A stretch of 45,382 bases of DNA from an uncultured Faecalibacterium sp. (GTDB lineage: Bacteria > Bacillota > Clostridia > Oscillospirales > Ruminococcaceae). Shown here one piece after another: positions 1 to 9,401 of this stretch. The position numbers and the translations under genes are program-made. Position 1 is the first letter of the stretch. Each line of letters starts with the position of its first letter. The notes under the pieces are model-generated. The model saw nothing but the letters and a program-made list of their open reading frames with translations, did not search any database and was not told the origin of the DNA. The stretch is taken from NCBI GenBank assembly GCA_937917475.1, contig CALDNF010000001.1, positions 1 through 45,382 of the forward strand, written 5' to 3'.

Positions 1-830
1 GCAACAATCAGCCCAACATCACCCACTCGATGAACCGGCTGGAAAGCCAGCTGAATTGTGTGCTGTTCATCCGCTCCAACCGGGGCGTGACCCTGACGCC
101 GGAGGGCGAGATGCTCTATTCCCGCATTGCGTCGGCGGCAGTGCAGATTCAGGACGCTGAGGCAGAGCTGAGTTCCAGCGCAACGCTGGAACACGGCTCC
201 ATCAGCGTCAGTACCACCGAGACGACGCTGAACATCTACCTGTCTGAAAAGCTGCGAAATTTCCACACCGAGTACCCCGGCATCCGGCTGCGGCTCTCCA
301 ATCATTCAACGCCGCAGGCCATTCAGGCCGTAAAGAACGGCGAGGTGGATTTTGCGGTGGTCACCACCCCCGCCGAGGTCTCCGCCGGGCTGAAACTGGT
401 GGAGCTGGAGCCTTTTTATGAGGTACTGGTGGGCGGAAAGAGCTTCATGGACCTGACCGGGCGGAGCCTTTCGGTGAAAGAACTCTGCAACTATCCCCTC
501 ATCGCCCTGAACGATGAGAGCATGACCCGCAGCTTTTACCGGCAGTTCTTTCTGGACCATGATGCCGTACTGCGTCCGGATACCGAGGTAACCACCAGCG
601 ACCAGATGCTCACGCTGGTCAAAAGCGAACTGGGCCTTGCGTTCCTGCCGGAGCCCATGGCCAAAGAGCCGCTGGAGCGGGGCGAGATCGTTCCGCTGCA
701 CTTGCAGGAGATCATTCCCACACGCTATATCTGTCTGGTTTACGACCCTCACCGGCCGCTGAACACCGCCGCCCGGAAATTCCAGCAGATGCTGATGTCT
801 CACGATAAGCCCATTTCCAGATCCGAATAA
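1..830 (+). CDS. LysR-family transcriptional regulator, 5' end outside window
   Basis: The reading frame is open from base 3 and reads through typical LysR helix-turn-helix sequence (SQPNITHSMNRLE, then LFIRSNRGVTLTPEG). The ATG at 30 is therefore internal and the true start lies left of the window. About 275 residues are visible. The end of the winged HTH is followed by a periplasmic-binding-protein-like effector domain from roughly residue 60 to the end. LysR proteins bind DNA as tetramers and respond to small molecules; the ligand cannot be read here. The gene converges on nspC and a terminator separates them, so its target is probably to the left of the window. The family call is firm and the role is unknown. 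Confidence 0.93.
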   Translation, partial: NNQPNITHSMNRLESQLNCVLFIRSNRGVTLTPEGEMLYSRIASAAVQIQDAEAELSSSATLEHGSISVSTTETTLNIYLSEKLRNFHTEYPGIRLRLSNHSTPQAIQAVKNGEVDFAVVTTPAEVSAGLKLVELEPFYEVLVGGKSFMDLTGRSLSVKELCNYPLIALNDESMTRSFYRQFFLDHDAVLRPDTEVTTSDQMLTLVKSELGLAFLPEPMAKEPLERGEIVPLHLQEIIPTRYICLVYDPHRPLNTAARKFQQMLMSHDKPISRSE

Positions 831-834
831 ACAG

Positions 835-876
835 CCCCCCGAAAACTCTTTTGCAGAGCCTTCGGGGGTCTTGTTT
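835..876 (+). terminator. Intrinsic terminator after the LysR gene
   Basis: CCCCCGAA (arm ending about 843) pairs with TTCGGGGG (861-868) around an 18-nt loop and is followed by a T-rich run, TCTTGTTTT. It lies 5 bases after the LysR stop and just before the convergent nspC stop. The T-run is on the plus side only. Confidence 0.75.
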
Positions 877-878
877 TG

Positions 879-2110
879 TCAGCGGCCTGCGGGCAGCAGA
901 GCGTCCTTTCCCAGCCGCATTTTAAAATCGTGGTATCCGAACCGCACCAGCTCCCGGCAGGAACCATCTTCCCCCAAGGCCCAGATGGGCGGCAGGGGCA
1001 TCCCATTGAAGGTGTTGTTCTTGCAGGTGGTGTAGATCGCCATGTCGCCGAAGATCAGCCGGTCACCCTCCTCGAGAGGGGCGGCAAAGCTGTAATCTCC
1101 GATCACATCCCCAGCCAGACAGGTGGGCCCGCCCAGACGGATGGTGCAGGGCTTTTCGCCGGGTTCACCCGCATCCAGCAGGGGCGGGCGATAAGGCATC
1201 TCCAGCACATCCGGCGTGTGGCAGGCGGCAGACATATCCAGAATCGCAAGCTGGGTATCTCCATTTTGCAGGGTGTCCAGCACTGTGGTGACCAGATATC
1301 CGGCGTTCAGGGCCCATGCCTCGCCGGGTTCCAGATAGACCTGCACGCCATACTTTTGCTGTGCATCCATGATGCAGCGTTCCAGCGTTGCGAGATCATA
1401 GCCGGGACGGGTGATGTGATGCCCGCCGCCAAAATTGAGCCACTTCATCCGGGGCAGCAGGTCCCCGAATTTTTTCTCCACTGCGGCCAGCGTCTGCGCC
1501 AGCGCATCGGAATCCTGCTCACAGAGGGTATGGAAGTGCAGCCCATCCAGCAGCCCGGGCAGGGATAGGTCTGCCTGCACAGCGGCATCCCACTGAGCCC
1601 GGGTGGTACCCAGACGGCTTCCCGGAGCACAGGGGTCGTAGAGGGCGTGGCCCTCCTGGGTAGAGCACTCGGGGTTGATGCGCAAGCCAATGCTCTTCCC
1701 TGCCGCCTTTGCCGCCGGGCCGAACTTTGCCAGCTGCCGGGGAGAGTTGAACACAATGTGGTCTGCGTAATCCAGTAGCTCCCGGAATTCCTCTTCCCGG
1801 TAGGCGGCACAGAACACATGGTTTTCCTTCTCTGGCAGTTCTTCCCGGCCCAAGCGGCTCTCATACAGGCCGCTGGCCTCGGTGCCTGCAAGATAAGGGC
1901 GAAGGAGCGGGTAGAGATCAAAGTTGGAAAACGCCTTCTGGGCCAGCAGGATCCTGCAGCCAGTGCGCTGCTGCACCCCCAGCAGGATCTCTCCGTTCCG
2001 GCGCAGCTGCCCCTCATCCAACAGATAGCAGGGGGTAGGCAGGGTGCGAAGCTCAGCCTCCGAAAGGGCCGTCAGGCCCGCAAAGGGCGGGCGGCTGTCA
2101 GTGACCCGCA

Positions 2111-2111
<1 letters not shown>
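879..2111 (-). CDS. nspC: Carboxynorspermidine/carboxyspermidine decarboxylase
   Basis: A PLP-dependent alanine-racemase-fold decarboxylase of 410 residues, the usual NspC length. It removes CO2 from carboxyspermidine or carboxynorspermidine to give spermidine or norspermidine. Visible landmarks are the N-terminal PLP-lysine region (LLAQKAFSNFD), FHTLCEQ, the glycine-rich GGGHHITRPGYD phosphate-binding region, and a C-terminal GGPTCLAGDVIGDY segment with the conserved cysteine. The start codon overlaps the dehydrogenase stop by one base (TGATG), so the two are translationally coupled. It is the last gene of the polyamine operon. Because putrescine is the amine made upstream, spermidine is the expected product (inference). 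Confidence 0.93.
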
Positions 2112-3370
<1,259 letters not shown>

Positions 3371-3400
3371 GATGATTCTCCTTTATCTTATCCTTTATTG

Positions 3401-4279
3401 TTATGCCTGAAACCCGGGCCAGCCCTTGTCCAGTGCGATGAGCAGCTCCCGCAGCACCTTGCAGGCGGTGGCAGTAGAAACGCCGGAAGCATCCAGCATA
3501 GGGGCCAGCTCGTTGAGGTCTGCCGCCACAACGTTGGTCTTTGCAGCCAAACGGATGGCATCCAGCAGCTGCAAAAAGCTCACGCCGCCTGCCTCAGGGG
3601 TGCCGGTACCCGGGAAGCAGGAGGGGTCCAGACAGTCGAGGTCAATGGTCAGGTAGACCGGGGCTTTGCTCTTGCAAAGCTGCTCCGTCAGCTCGGCAAG
3701 GCCGGTGAAATCGAATTTGTGCATCTCGGTGTGCTGTGCGGCAAACTCAAACTCCGCCCGGTCGCCGCTGCGGATGCAGAACTGATGGATGTGTCCATCC
3801 CCTACCAGCTCATGGCAGCGGCGGAGCACACAGGCATGGCTGAGTTTTGCACCCAGATAATCGTCCCGCAGGTCGGCGTGGGCATCAAAGTGGATGATGT
3901 GGAGGTCGGGATATTTCTTCACCGCCGCACGGACAGCTCCCAGCGTGACCAGATGCTCCCCGCCCAGCAGCAGGGGGAACTTGCCGTCGTGAAGGATCTC
4001 TTGGGCCCGGGCCTCGATGTCCGCCAATGCGCTCTCACTGGAACCAAAGCAGAGTTCCAGATCCCCGCTGTCAAAAATTTCAAAATCCGTCAGGTCGGCG
4101 TTCTGGTAGGGGCTGTAGGTTTCAAGACCATAGCTCTCGTGCCGGATGGCCGCCGGGCCAAACCGGGCCCCGGGGCGGTAGCTGGTGGTGGAGTCATAGG
4201 GTGCACCGTACAGCACGATGCTGGCGGCACGGTAGCTGCTGTCGCAGCCGATAAACGTTTCGACGTTGGGTCCGATCAT
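3401..4279 (-). CDS. speB: Agmatinase / ureohydrolase family enzyme
   Basis: A 292-residue ureohydrolase with the complete dinuclear manganese signature: GGEH, DAHAD near residues 129-133, and DLDCLD near 214-219. It should hydrolyse agmatine to putrescine and urea, using the product of SpeA. Aminopropylagmatine is an alternative substrate, because SpeE lies between speA and this gene. The start at 4279 (MIGPNVETF) was chosen because it forms an ATGA overlap with the speE stop; a longer frame to 4390 reads antisense-like sequence. Substrate is inferred from context, since family motifs do not separate agmatinase from aminopropylagmatine ureohydrolase. Confidence 0.9.
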   Translation of the reverse strand: MIGPNVETFIGCDSSYRAASIVLYGAPYDSTTSYRPGARFGPAAIRHESYGLETYSPYQNADLTDFEIFDSGDLELCFGSSESALADIEARAQEILHDGKFPLLLGGEHLVTLGAVRAAVKKYPDLHIIHFDAHADLRDDYLGAKLSHACVLRRCHELVGDGHIHQFCIRSGDRAEFEFAAQHTEMHKFDFTGLAELTEQLCKSKAPVYLTIDLDCLDPSCFPGTGTPEAGGVSFLQLLDAIRLAAKTNVVAADLNELAPMLDASGVSTATACKVLRELLIALDKGWPGFQA

Positions 4280-5136
4280 TTGGGTTCCTCCACTTCCCGC
4301 AGCATTTCTTCCAGAAATGCCGGCAGGTAAAATGCCCCGACATGGAGCCGGGTGGTGTAATAGCGGGTGCGCAGATTCAGGCTCTTCCATGCTTCCGCAT
4401 CCAGATCATCGATAGGATGATACTTTTTGCTGGCAAAACCAAACAGCCAGTAACCGGCCGCAAAGGTGGGGATGTGGGCCTGATACACCCGGCTGATGGG
4501 GAAAGTCGATGCAATGCGCTTGTGGCTGCGCTGCATGGCACTGGCATCCTCCGCATAGAAGGGGCTGCCCTGCTGGTTGACCATGATGCCGTCAGCCTTC
4601 AGGGCGTTGTAGCAGCTGCCGTAGAACTCCCGGGTAAACAGACCCTCGGAGGGGCCAAAGGGGTCAGAGGAGTCCACAATGATGAGGTCGTATTCATCCT
4701 CACAGCGGCGGATGAACTTGAGTGCATTCTCAAAATAGATGTGCACCCGGCGGTCATCCATCCGGCAGGCGTTGCCGGGCAGATAGGTGCGGCAGGCTTC
4801 CACCACCTGCGGGTCCATCTCCACAAGGTCGATCCGCTCCACCCGGTCATAACGGGTCAGCTCCCGCACCACGCCGCCGTCTCCGGCACCGATGACCAGA
4901 ACATCCCGGGCCTCTTTGTGGACGGCCATGGGCACATGAACGATCATCTCATCGTAGATGAATTCATCCCGCTCAGTGAGCATCACATTGCCGTCCAGCG
5001 TAAGCACCCGGCCAAATTCCGGCGTTTCAAAGATATCGATCCGCTGATAGTCGCTCTGCTTGGAGTAGAGCTGCCGGTTGACCCGGATGCTGTGTTTCAC
5101 ATCCGGAGTGTGAAATTCCGAAAACCAAAATTCCAT
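4276..5136 (-). CDS. speE: Spermidine synthase-like aminopropyltransferase
   Basis: A 286-residue protein with the polyamine synthase fold. It has an N-terminal beta domain, then a Rossmann methyltransferase-like core with LVIGAGDGGVVRE, the acidic LVEMDP, and DSSDPFGPSEGLF, the gatekeeping and catalytic region. These enzymes transfer aminopropyl from decarboxylated SAM to putrescine or, in some lineages, to agmatine. The start at 5136 has AAGGAGG five bases upstream; the longer start at 5160 lacks support and would overlap speA. No SAM decarboxylase (speD) is in the window, although this enzyme would need its product. Confidence 0.9.
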   Translation of the reverse strand: MEFWFSEFHTPDVKHSIRVNRQLYSKQSDYQRIDIFETPEFGRVLTLDGNVMLTERDEFIYDEMIVHVPMAVHKEARDVLVIGAGDGGVVRELTRYDRVERIDLVEMDPQVVEACRTYLPGNACRMDDRRVHIYFENALKFIRRCEDEYDLIIVDSSDPFGPSEGLFTREFYGSCYNALKADGIMVNQQGSPFYAEDASAMQRSHKRIASTFPISRVYQAHIPTFAAGYWLFGFASKKYHPIDDLDAEAWKSLNLRTRYYTTRLHVGAFYLPAFLEEMLREVEEPK

Positions 5137-5146
5137 AGTTTCCTCC

Positions 5147-6613
5147 TTATGCCAGCACATTCAGCCGCAGAATCTCAGGGTCTTCCGGGCCAGTCATGCT
5201 GCAGCCCTTGGCCTTGGCGTACTCGATGTAATTCAGGATCTCTTTGGTGATCCGCTCGCCGGGTGCCAGAATGGGGATACCCGGCGGGTAGCACATGACG
5301 AACTCGCTGCAGACCATGCCCTCCGTCTCCCGCAGGGGCAGGCTCTTCTTGGGGGCATAGAACGCTTCCTGAGGGCTTGCGGCCACCACCGGGTCAATGT
5401 ATTCCTGACTCAGCAGGCCTGCACCGTCGGTGCGGTAGCGGCGTTTGATCTCAGCCAGTGCACTGACCAGCCGCTCCACCTCCTGCGGACGGTCGCCGAT
5501 GGACAGGTAAGCCAGAATGTTGCCGATATCACCGAACTCGATCTGGATGTCGTATTCATCCCGCAGGATGTCATAAACCTCGATACCCGCAAGGCCGATA
5601 TCCAGCGTGTGCACACTGAGCTTGGTGGTGTCAAAGTCGAACACCGAATCGCCGTTGCACAGCTCCTTGCCAAAGGCGTAGTAGCCGCCCACAGCGTTGA
5701 TCTCTTCCCGGGCGTACTCGGCCATATCCGCCACCTGATGGAACACCTGCCGCCCCCGCTGGGCCAGATTGCGGCGGGAGATATCCAAGCTGGACATCAG
5801 CAGATAGCTGCCGGAGGTAGTCTGGGTCAGATTGATGATCTGCCGCACATAGCCGGGATGGACATTGGGTCCGATGAGCAGCAGACTGGACTGGGTCAGG
5901 CTGCCGCCGCTCTTGTGCATGGAGACCGATGCCATGTCCGCTCCCGCTGCCATGGCCGACACCGGCAATCCGCCGCCGAAGTAAAAGTGAGTACCGTGGG
6001 CCTCGTCTGCCAGACAGAGCATCCCAGCATCGTGGGCCATTTTCACGATGGCCCGCAGATCGCTGCAAATACCATAATAAGTCGGGTTGTTCACCAGCAC
6101 TGCCACGGCGTTGGGATGCTCCTTGATGGCCTTTTCCACCTGCTCCCGCTTCATGCCCAGCGAAATGCCCAGCCGCTTGTCCACTTCCGGGTTGACATAG
6201 ACCGGCACCGCACCGCAAAGCACCAGAGCGTTCAGCACACTGCGGTGGACATTGCGGGGCAGGATGATCTCATCCCCTCGCTTGCAGGCCGTCAGCACCA
6301 TGCTCTGCACACTGCTGGTGGTTCCGCCCACCATCAGGAAAGCGTGGGCTGCGCCGAAAGCGTCCGCCGCCAGTTCCTCCGCCTCCCGGATGACCGACAC
6401 CGGATGGCAGAGATTGTCCAGCGGCTTCATGCTGTTCACGTCCACGCCCACACATTGCTGGCCCAGAAAGGCCGTCAGTTCCGGGTTTCCCCGGCCCCGC
6501 TTGTGGCCGGGCACATCAAAGGGCACCACCCGCATCTGCCGGAACCGCTCCAATGCCTCATAAATGGGCGCACGGCTCTGGTCCAGCCGGAACCTTGTAC
6601 GGTTCTCACTCAT
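5147..6613 (-). CDS. speA: Arginine decarboxylase (Orn/Lys/Arg decarboxylase family, fold type I)
   Basis: A 488-residue PLP enzyme of the short Firmicute Orn/Lys/Arg decarboxylase group. The PLP lysine lies in SMHKSGGSLTQ near residue 230, preceded by the cofactor-contacting DEAHGTHF. The C-terminal domain is present; the N-terminal wing of the enterobacterial enzymes is absent, as expected for this group. Arginine is the likely substrate because agmatinase follows in the operon; lysine or ornithine cannot be excluded by motif. The ATG at 6613 has GGAGGAGA immediately upstream. The frame stays open to an ATG at 6754, but that start has no ribosome binding site and would translate through the leader terminator. 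Confidence 0.9.
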   Translation of the reverse strand: MSENRTRFRLDQSRAPIYEALERFRQMRVVPFDVPGHKRGRGNPELTAFLGQQCVGVDVNSMKPLDNLCHPVSVIREAEELAADAFGAAHAFLMVGGTTSSVQSMVLTACKRGDEIILPRNVHRSVLNALVLCGAVPVYVNPEVDKRLGISLGMKREQVEKAIKEHPNAVAVLVNNPTYYGICSDLRAIVKMAHDAGMLCLADEAHGTHFYFGGGLPVSAMAAGADMASVSMHKSGGSLTQSSLLLIGPNVHPGYVRQIINLTQTTSGSYLLMSSLDISRRNLAQRGRQVFHQVADMAEYAREEINAVGGYYAFGKELCNGDSVFDFDTTKLSVHTLDIGLAGIEVYDILRDEYDIQIEFGDIGNILAYLSIGDRPQEVERLVSALAEIKRRYRTDGAGLLSQEYIDPVVAASPQEAFYAPKKSLPLRETEGMVCSEFVMCYPPGIPILAPGERITKEILNYIEYAKAKGCSMTGPEDPEILRLNVLA

Positions 6614-6645
6614 CTTTTCTCCTCCGTCCCCTGGTTCCGACGCAA

Positions 6646-6689
6646 CAAAAAAGCGCAGGTTCTGCACAAAATGTGCAGACCTGCGCTTT
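6646..6689 (-). terminator. Intrinsic terminator inside the speA leader (candidate attenuator)
   Basis: On the minus strand AAGCGCAGGTCTGCACA pairs with TGTGCAGAACCTGCGCTT. This is a stem of about 17 bp with one bulged base and a 3-base loop, followed directly by a run of six T. It ends 33 bases before the speA ATG. The bases between it and the ATG hold only the ribosome binding site and no promoter, so all speA mRNA must read through it. Confidence 0.85.
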
Positions 6690-6782
6690 GAATCCTCTAA
6701 AACTGTGCCGACAAAAGTCCCCGGACAGAATTCCGGAGTTTGACCATCGGGCATGATTCAAAAAGACGGGATGATGAGAGTC

Positions 6783-6791
6783 TATATAGCA
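6783..6791 (-). promoter_or_regulatory. Possible proximal extended -10 promoter of the polyamine operon
   Basis: On the minus strand TGC precedes TATATA, an extended -10 pattern, with no good -35 at 16-18 bases. A start near 6776 would give a leader of about 160 nt, still upstream of the terminator. Confidence 0.4.
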
Positions 6792-7029
6792 ATTCTGCTT
6801 TTACTGCTCTTTATTGACCGTTTCACAAGTCTGCGCACTGGCTGCGCAATTTCATGGTTGTAAAGGAACCAACTTATAAAATTTGAGCTTCTAACTCAAT
6901 CAATAATGGCGGCAATGCCGCCGGTCGGCAGTGGACCCGGCTGTCCGTATGGCCTTAGCCCCGCTGGGCGGTCCATGGTAATTGCTTTGAAAAGACTCTG
7001 ACACGCTTTGTCTCTCAAAATCGAGAGTA

Positions 7030-7058
7030 ATTTTATCATGGTACAAGGAAAGTGTCAA
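7030..7058 (-). promoter_or_regulatory. Strong sigma-70-type promoter reading toward speA
   Basis: On the minus strand a perfect -35 TTGACA (7053-7058) lies 17 bases from a -10 TAAAAT (7030-7035). Transcription should start near 7023. The next gene downstream on this strand is speA, so this is the probable distal promoter of the operon or of an RNA lying between. Confidence 0.75.
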
Positions 7059-7194
7059 CGTTTTTCTTGTAAAAATCGGAAAAAGTTTTGCAAAAGTGGC
7101 ACTCATCCCCTTTTTCTGCTTATTTTTCACATTCAGAAGGATAGTACATCCTCGGGCGGTGGCGGCCCGCCCCATGGCGGACTTGTGCATTTTG

Positions 7195-7203
7195 TGCTAT
7201 ACT
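7195..7203 (+). promoter_or_regulatory. Extended -10 promoter of the nitroreductase gene
   Basis: TGC followed by TATACT, about 37 bases before the nitroreductase ATG and just before its AAGGAGG ribosome binding site (7224-7230). No good -35 is visible. A GC-rich inverted repeat lies just upstream (about 7153-7172). Confidence 0.5.
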
Positions 7204-7239
7204 GAAGCCAAATCATTCAGTTCAAGGAGGTTCTTGCAT

Positions 7240-7767
7240 ATGAACGAGATCATCAAAGCAATGGAAGAGCGGCGCAGCGTCCGGAAGTTCAAGCCGGAAA
7301 TGCCCTCCAAGGAAGCCCTCGAGCAGATCATCGAGGCTGGTCTTTACGCCGCAAGCGGCAAGGGGCAGCAGGCGGCGATTGTGGTCGCTGTTACCAACAA
7401 GGAGCTCCGGGATAAGTTCTCCGAGCTCAACCGCAAAATTGGCGGCTGGGATGAAGGCTTTGACCCCTTCTACGGTGCCCCGGTCATCCTCATCGCTCTG
7501 GGCCGGAAGGATCAGTTCACCCATGTATACGACGGCAGCCTCGTCATGGGCAACCTGATGCTCGCCGCCCACTCGCTGGGACTGGGCAGCATCTGGATCC
7601 ATCGTGCCAAGGAGGAATTTGAGCTTCCTGAATGTCAGCAGCTGCTCAAGGACCTTGGCGTAGAAGGCGAATGGGAAGGCATCGGCCACTGCGCCGTCGG
7701 CTATATGGACTGTGAGCCGCCCAAGGCCGCTCCCCGCAAAGAGGGCCGTGTGTTCTGGGTAGAGTAA
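7240..7767 (+). CDS. Nitroreductase-family FMN oxidoreductase
   Basis: A 175-residue protein starting MNEIIKAMEERRSVRKF. The N-terminal RRSVRKF motif is the hallmark FMN-phosphate-binding start of the nitroreductase fold. GSIWIH and the C-terminal GHCAVGY are the other conserved parts, with the length typical of small NfsA/FRP-like members. Such enzymes are cytoplasmic FMN dimers that reduce nitro compounds, quinones or flavins with NAD(P)H; the natural substrate is unknown. The start was chosen by AAGGAGG nine bases upstream; an in-frame start at 7096 would run through the promoter. It stands alone between its promoter and a strong terminator. Confidence 0.92.
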   Translation: MNEIIKAMEERRSVRKFKPEMPSKEALEQIIEAGLYAASGKGQQAAIVVAVTNKELRDKFSELNRKIGGWDEGFDPFYGAPVILIALGRKDQFTHVYDGSLVMGNLMLAAHSLGLGSIWIHRAKEEFELPECQQLLKDLGVEGEWEGIGHCAVGYMDCEPPKAAPRKEGRVFWVE

Positions 7768-7786
7768 TCGTCCCCAAAAAAGCAGG

Positions 7787-7834
7787 AAAAGCCCCGGCAG
7801 GGCGTTCGATTCCGAACGTTCCGCCGGGGCTTTT
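7787..7834. terminator. Bidirectional terminator between the nitroreductase and exported-protein genes
   Basis: AAAAGCCCCGGC pairs with GCCGGGGCTTTT, and an inner CGTTCG/CGAACG stem stacks on it. T-runs on both sides let it serve both convergent genes. Confidence 0.88.
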
Positions 7835-7873
7835 GTGTTATCTGGAATTTCGGAGGAGCGATCCATCGTTCGC

Positions 7874-8473
7874 TCAGCGGCCCACCACCAGATCACGACG
7901 GCAGCGGCCGCCGATGGTCAGATAGCTGCGGCTGCCGATCTGGCGCAGGGTAAAGCGGGTGCTGTCCGAGTAGCCGTCGCACATCAGGGTCAGATTCAGG
8001 GTGGTGGTGGTCTTATTGGTCATGACAGTCAGAGTGCCTACACCCTGATTCATCTGAGCACGCAGGTCGCCGATGGTGCCCTTGACGGTCACACTGTCCT
8101 CCGGGGCAGAGAGAGTCAGCACCCGGCCATCCTGCCGTGCAGTGAAGAGCACTTCCTTCCAGAAGGGACCGGTCATGGTCAGGCCTGCGGCCACCGGGAC
8201 TTTTTCGGCAGTCTCTTCCGCAGCGGGGGCGGCCGTTTCCACCGGCGTATCCCCTTCTGCACTCAGAAGCATGATATCGCCCTGAATCATCTGGTCCCAG
8301 GGCATGGGAGGCAGATAGCCCACCACCGTAGCGTCGTCCCCTGCGGCGGGCTGCGCAGCAGCGGCTTCCTCACCCTCGGCTGCAAATGCGCAGGTGGCAA
8401 AGGCGGTCAGAGCAGCCACAGCCACAGCGGCGGCAACAAATTTCCGGACAAAGTTTTTATGCTTCAATTTCAT
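7874..8473 (-). CDS. Exported protein of unknown function
   Basis: A 199-residue protein not recognised as a named family. It begins with a classic Sec signal peptide: positive MKLKHKNFVRK, a hydrophobic alanine/valine stretch, then an AFA-A cleavage site near residue 31. A low-complexity alanine/glutamate region follows and recurs near residues 75-90 as a probable linker. The C-terminal 100 residues look like a small beta-rich extracellular domain with many threonine/valine strands (TMTGPFWKEVLF, TLTVMTNKTTTTLNLTLM). There is no lipobox or LPxTG anchor. The start is supported by GGAGG seven bases upstream and by a sigma-70 promoter. It is monocistronic between the terminator and the crp-like gene. 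Confidence 0.75.
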   Translation of the reverse strand: MKLKHKNFVRKFVAAAVAVAALTAFATCAFAAEGEEAAAAQPAAGDDATVVGYLPPMPWDQMIQGDIMLLSAEGDTPVETAAPAAEETAEKVPVAAGLTMTGPFWKEVLFTARQDGRVLTLSAPEDSVTVKGTIGDLRAQMNQGVGTLTVMTNKTTTTLNLTLMCDGYSDSTRFTLRQIGSRSYLTIGGRCRRDLVVGR

Positions 8474-8545
8474 GAAAGTATCCTCCTGTCGGCCCCATTG
8501 CCGGGGCAGTTCCGCAGCGGAAGCATCCGCTGTTTCGTTGTATTT

Positions 8546-8574
8546 ATGATATCAACTTTCATGATTTTCCGCAA
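8546..8574 (-). promoter_or_regulatory. Sigma-70-type promoter of the exported-protein gene
   Basis: On the minus strand TTGCGG (8569-8574) lies 17 bases from TATCAT (8546-8551), about 75 bases before the ATG. Confidence 0.6.
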
Positions 8575-8628
8575 GTGACGAATTTTCGGATAAAATAAGC
8601 TGTGCCTGCCAGCCCGCTTACCAAATAT

Positions 8629-9318
8629 TTATGAGCAAAGCAAATCAAAAGATTCATATACCCGCAGGACAAAATGGCTCTTGTGATAATCGAGGAGCCC
8701 ATCTTTTTTCATCTTTCCAAGTTCCAGCGAGAGGCCGCTGCGCTCAACTCCAAGATAATCTGCTAATTGCTGCCTTGAAAATGGAATATCAAATTCACAG
8801 GTTCCAAGCCTCTGTGCTTCTGCAGAAAGGTAGGACATAACCTTTGACCGGGTGGTACGCTGTCCCATATGCGTGAGTTTTTCGTTGAACTGCAAATTTT
8901 TCTCAGCAAGCTCACTGAGAAGGTTCCGGACCACCCGGTTGTGGTGCGAGCAGGCGGACGGGCACACATTCAGGATGCGCTTCACATTCAAAAACATTAC
9001 GGTTACGGGCGTTTCCGCCAGAATGCTTCCATTCAGTCTGGAACCGGGGGCGCAGGCATATGCGGCAGCAAAAGTCTGTCCCGGCCCCGCTTTGGAAAGG
9101 ATATTGCGGTTTCCCCAAATATCCTCCTGCACGATCAGAACCGCTCCCGCCAGTACAAGACCAATCGAGTCAACCGTATCGCCCGCACGCAGCACAAAGG
9201 CGTCTTTCGGGAAGTCCTTTTGTTCGGCTCCGAGGCAAGAAAGCATTGCAGTCAGCTCCTCCACGGAGATGCCGGAAAAAAGCTGAGCCGAACGGATCAC
9301 AGGTAAAAAATCTTTCAT
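8629..9318 (-). CDS. Crp/Fnr-family transcriptional regulator
   Basis: A 229-residue protein with an N-terminal cyclic-nucleotide-binding-type beta roll (about residues 10-120), a dimer helix, and a C-terminal Crp-type winged helix (FSRQQLADYLGVERSGLSLEL, about 170-195). There is no N-terminal Fnr cysteine cluster; isolated cysteines occur near residues 110-120 (CPSACSHH) and could sense redox or bind a metal or haem, but this is speculation. It is divergent from the ferredoxin-like gene with only 83 bases between, so it probably controls that gene and itself. Crp/Fnr proteins paired with small Fe-S proteins often handle nitrosative or redox stress in clostridia; that role is inference. Confidence 0.88.
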   Translation of the reverse strand: MKDFLPVIRSAQLFSGISVEELTAMLSCLGAEQKDFPKDAFVLRAGDTVDSIGLVLAGAVLIVQEDIWGNRNILSKAGPGQTFAAAYACAPGSRLNGSILAETPVTVMFLNVKRILNVCPSACSHHNRVVRNLLSELAEKNLQFNEKLTHMGQRTTRSKVMSYLSAEAQRLGTCEFDIPFSRQQLADYLGVERSGLSLELGKMKKDGLLDYHKSHFVLRVYESFDLLCS

Positions 9319-9332
9319 AGCATCCTCTTCCG

Positions 9333-9373
9333 TTGAAAATTCAATCGACTTATTGATTTAATTCTATTATAAT
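9333..9373. promoter_or_regulatory. Divergent promoter and operator region, crp-like gene / ferredoxin gene
   Basis: TATAAT (9368-9373) is the best -10 for the plus-strand ferredoxin gene, and the same bases also give TATAAT on the minus strand. There is no good plus -35. Two inverted repeats lie upstream: TTGAA-AA-TTCAA (9333-9344) and TCAAT-N6-ATTGA (9341-9356). The second resembles an Fnr/Crp half-site arrangement. A weak -35 beside an inverted repeat fits activator dependence. Confidence 0.5.
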
Positions 9374-9401
9374 TGAATCACAAAAGCAAGGAGGCATTGA
9401 A

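Larger units (their letters stand above)
6614..7023 (-). promoter_or_regulatory. Long structured 5' leader of the polyamine operon
   Basis: About 410 nt separate the distal promoter from speA and hold no convincing gene. Reading toward speA there is a 5'-proximal hairpin (CTCTC/GAGAG, 7012-7027), then a very GC-rich segment (6903-6975). That segment includes GGCGG/CCGCC inverted repeats in an otherwise AT-rich region. Next is a TGCGCA-N5-TGCGCA hairpin (6832-6848), a CCGGA/TCCGG hairpin near 6720-6736, and finally the terminator. This order (promoter, folded domain, terminator, gene) is that of a riboswitch or attenuator. I compared it from memory with common classes (SAM, lysine, FMN, cobalamin, guanidine, ZTP) and found no convincing match. 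A separate small RNA ending before speA is also possible. Confidence 0.6.

Noticed and set aside
6903..6990. Segment similar to part of an FMN riboswitch (CCGACCGGCGG) in the speA leader
   Set aside because: Only one short piece matches; the other conserved FMN elements and a flavin gene downstream are missing.
6900..7190. 96-codon minus-strand open frame upstream of speA
   Set aside because: It runs across the strong promoter at 7030-7058 and through the GC-rich structured segment, has no ribosome binding site and no protein-like pattern.
7801..7820. GTTCGATTCC, resembling a tRNA T-loop
   Set aside because: It is the tip of a long terminator hairpin (CGTTCG/CGAACG); no other tRNA part is present.
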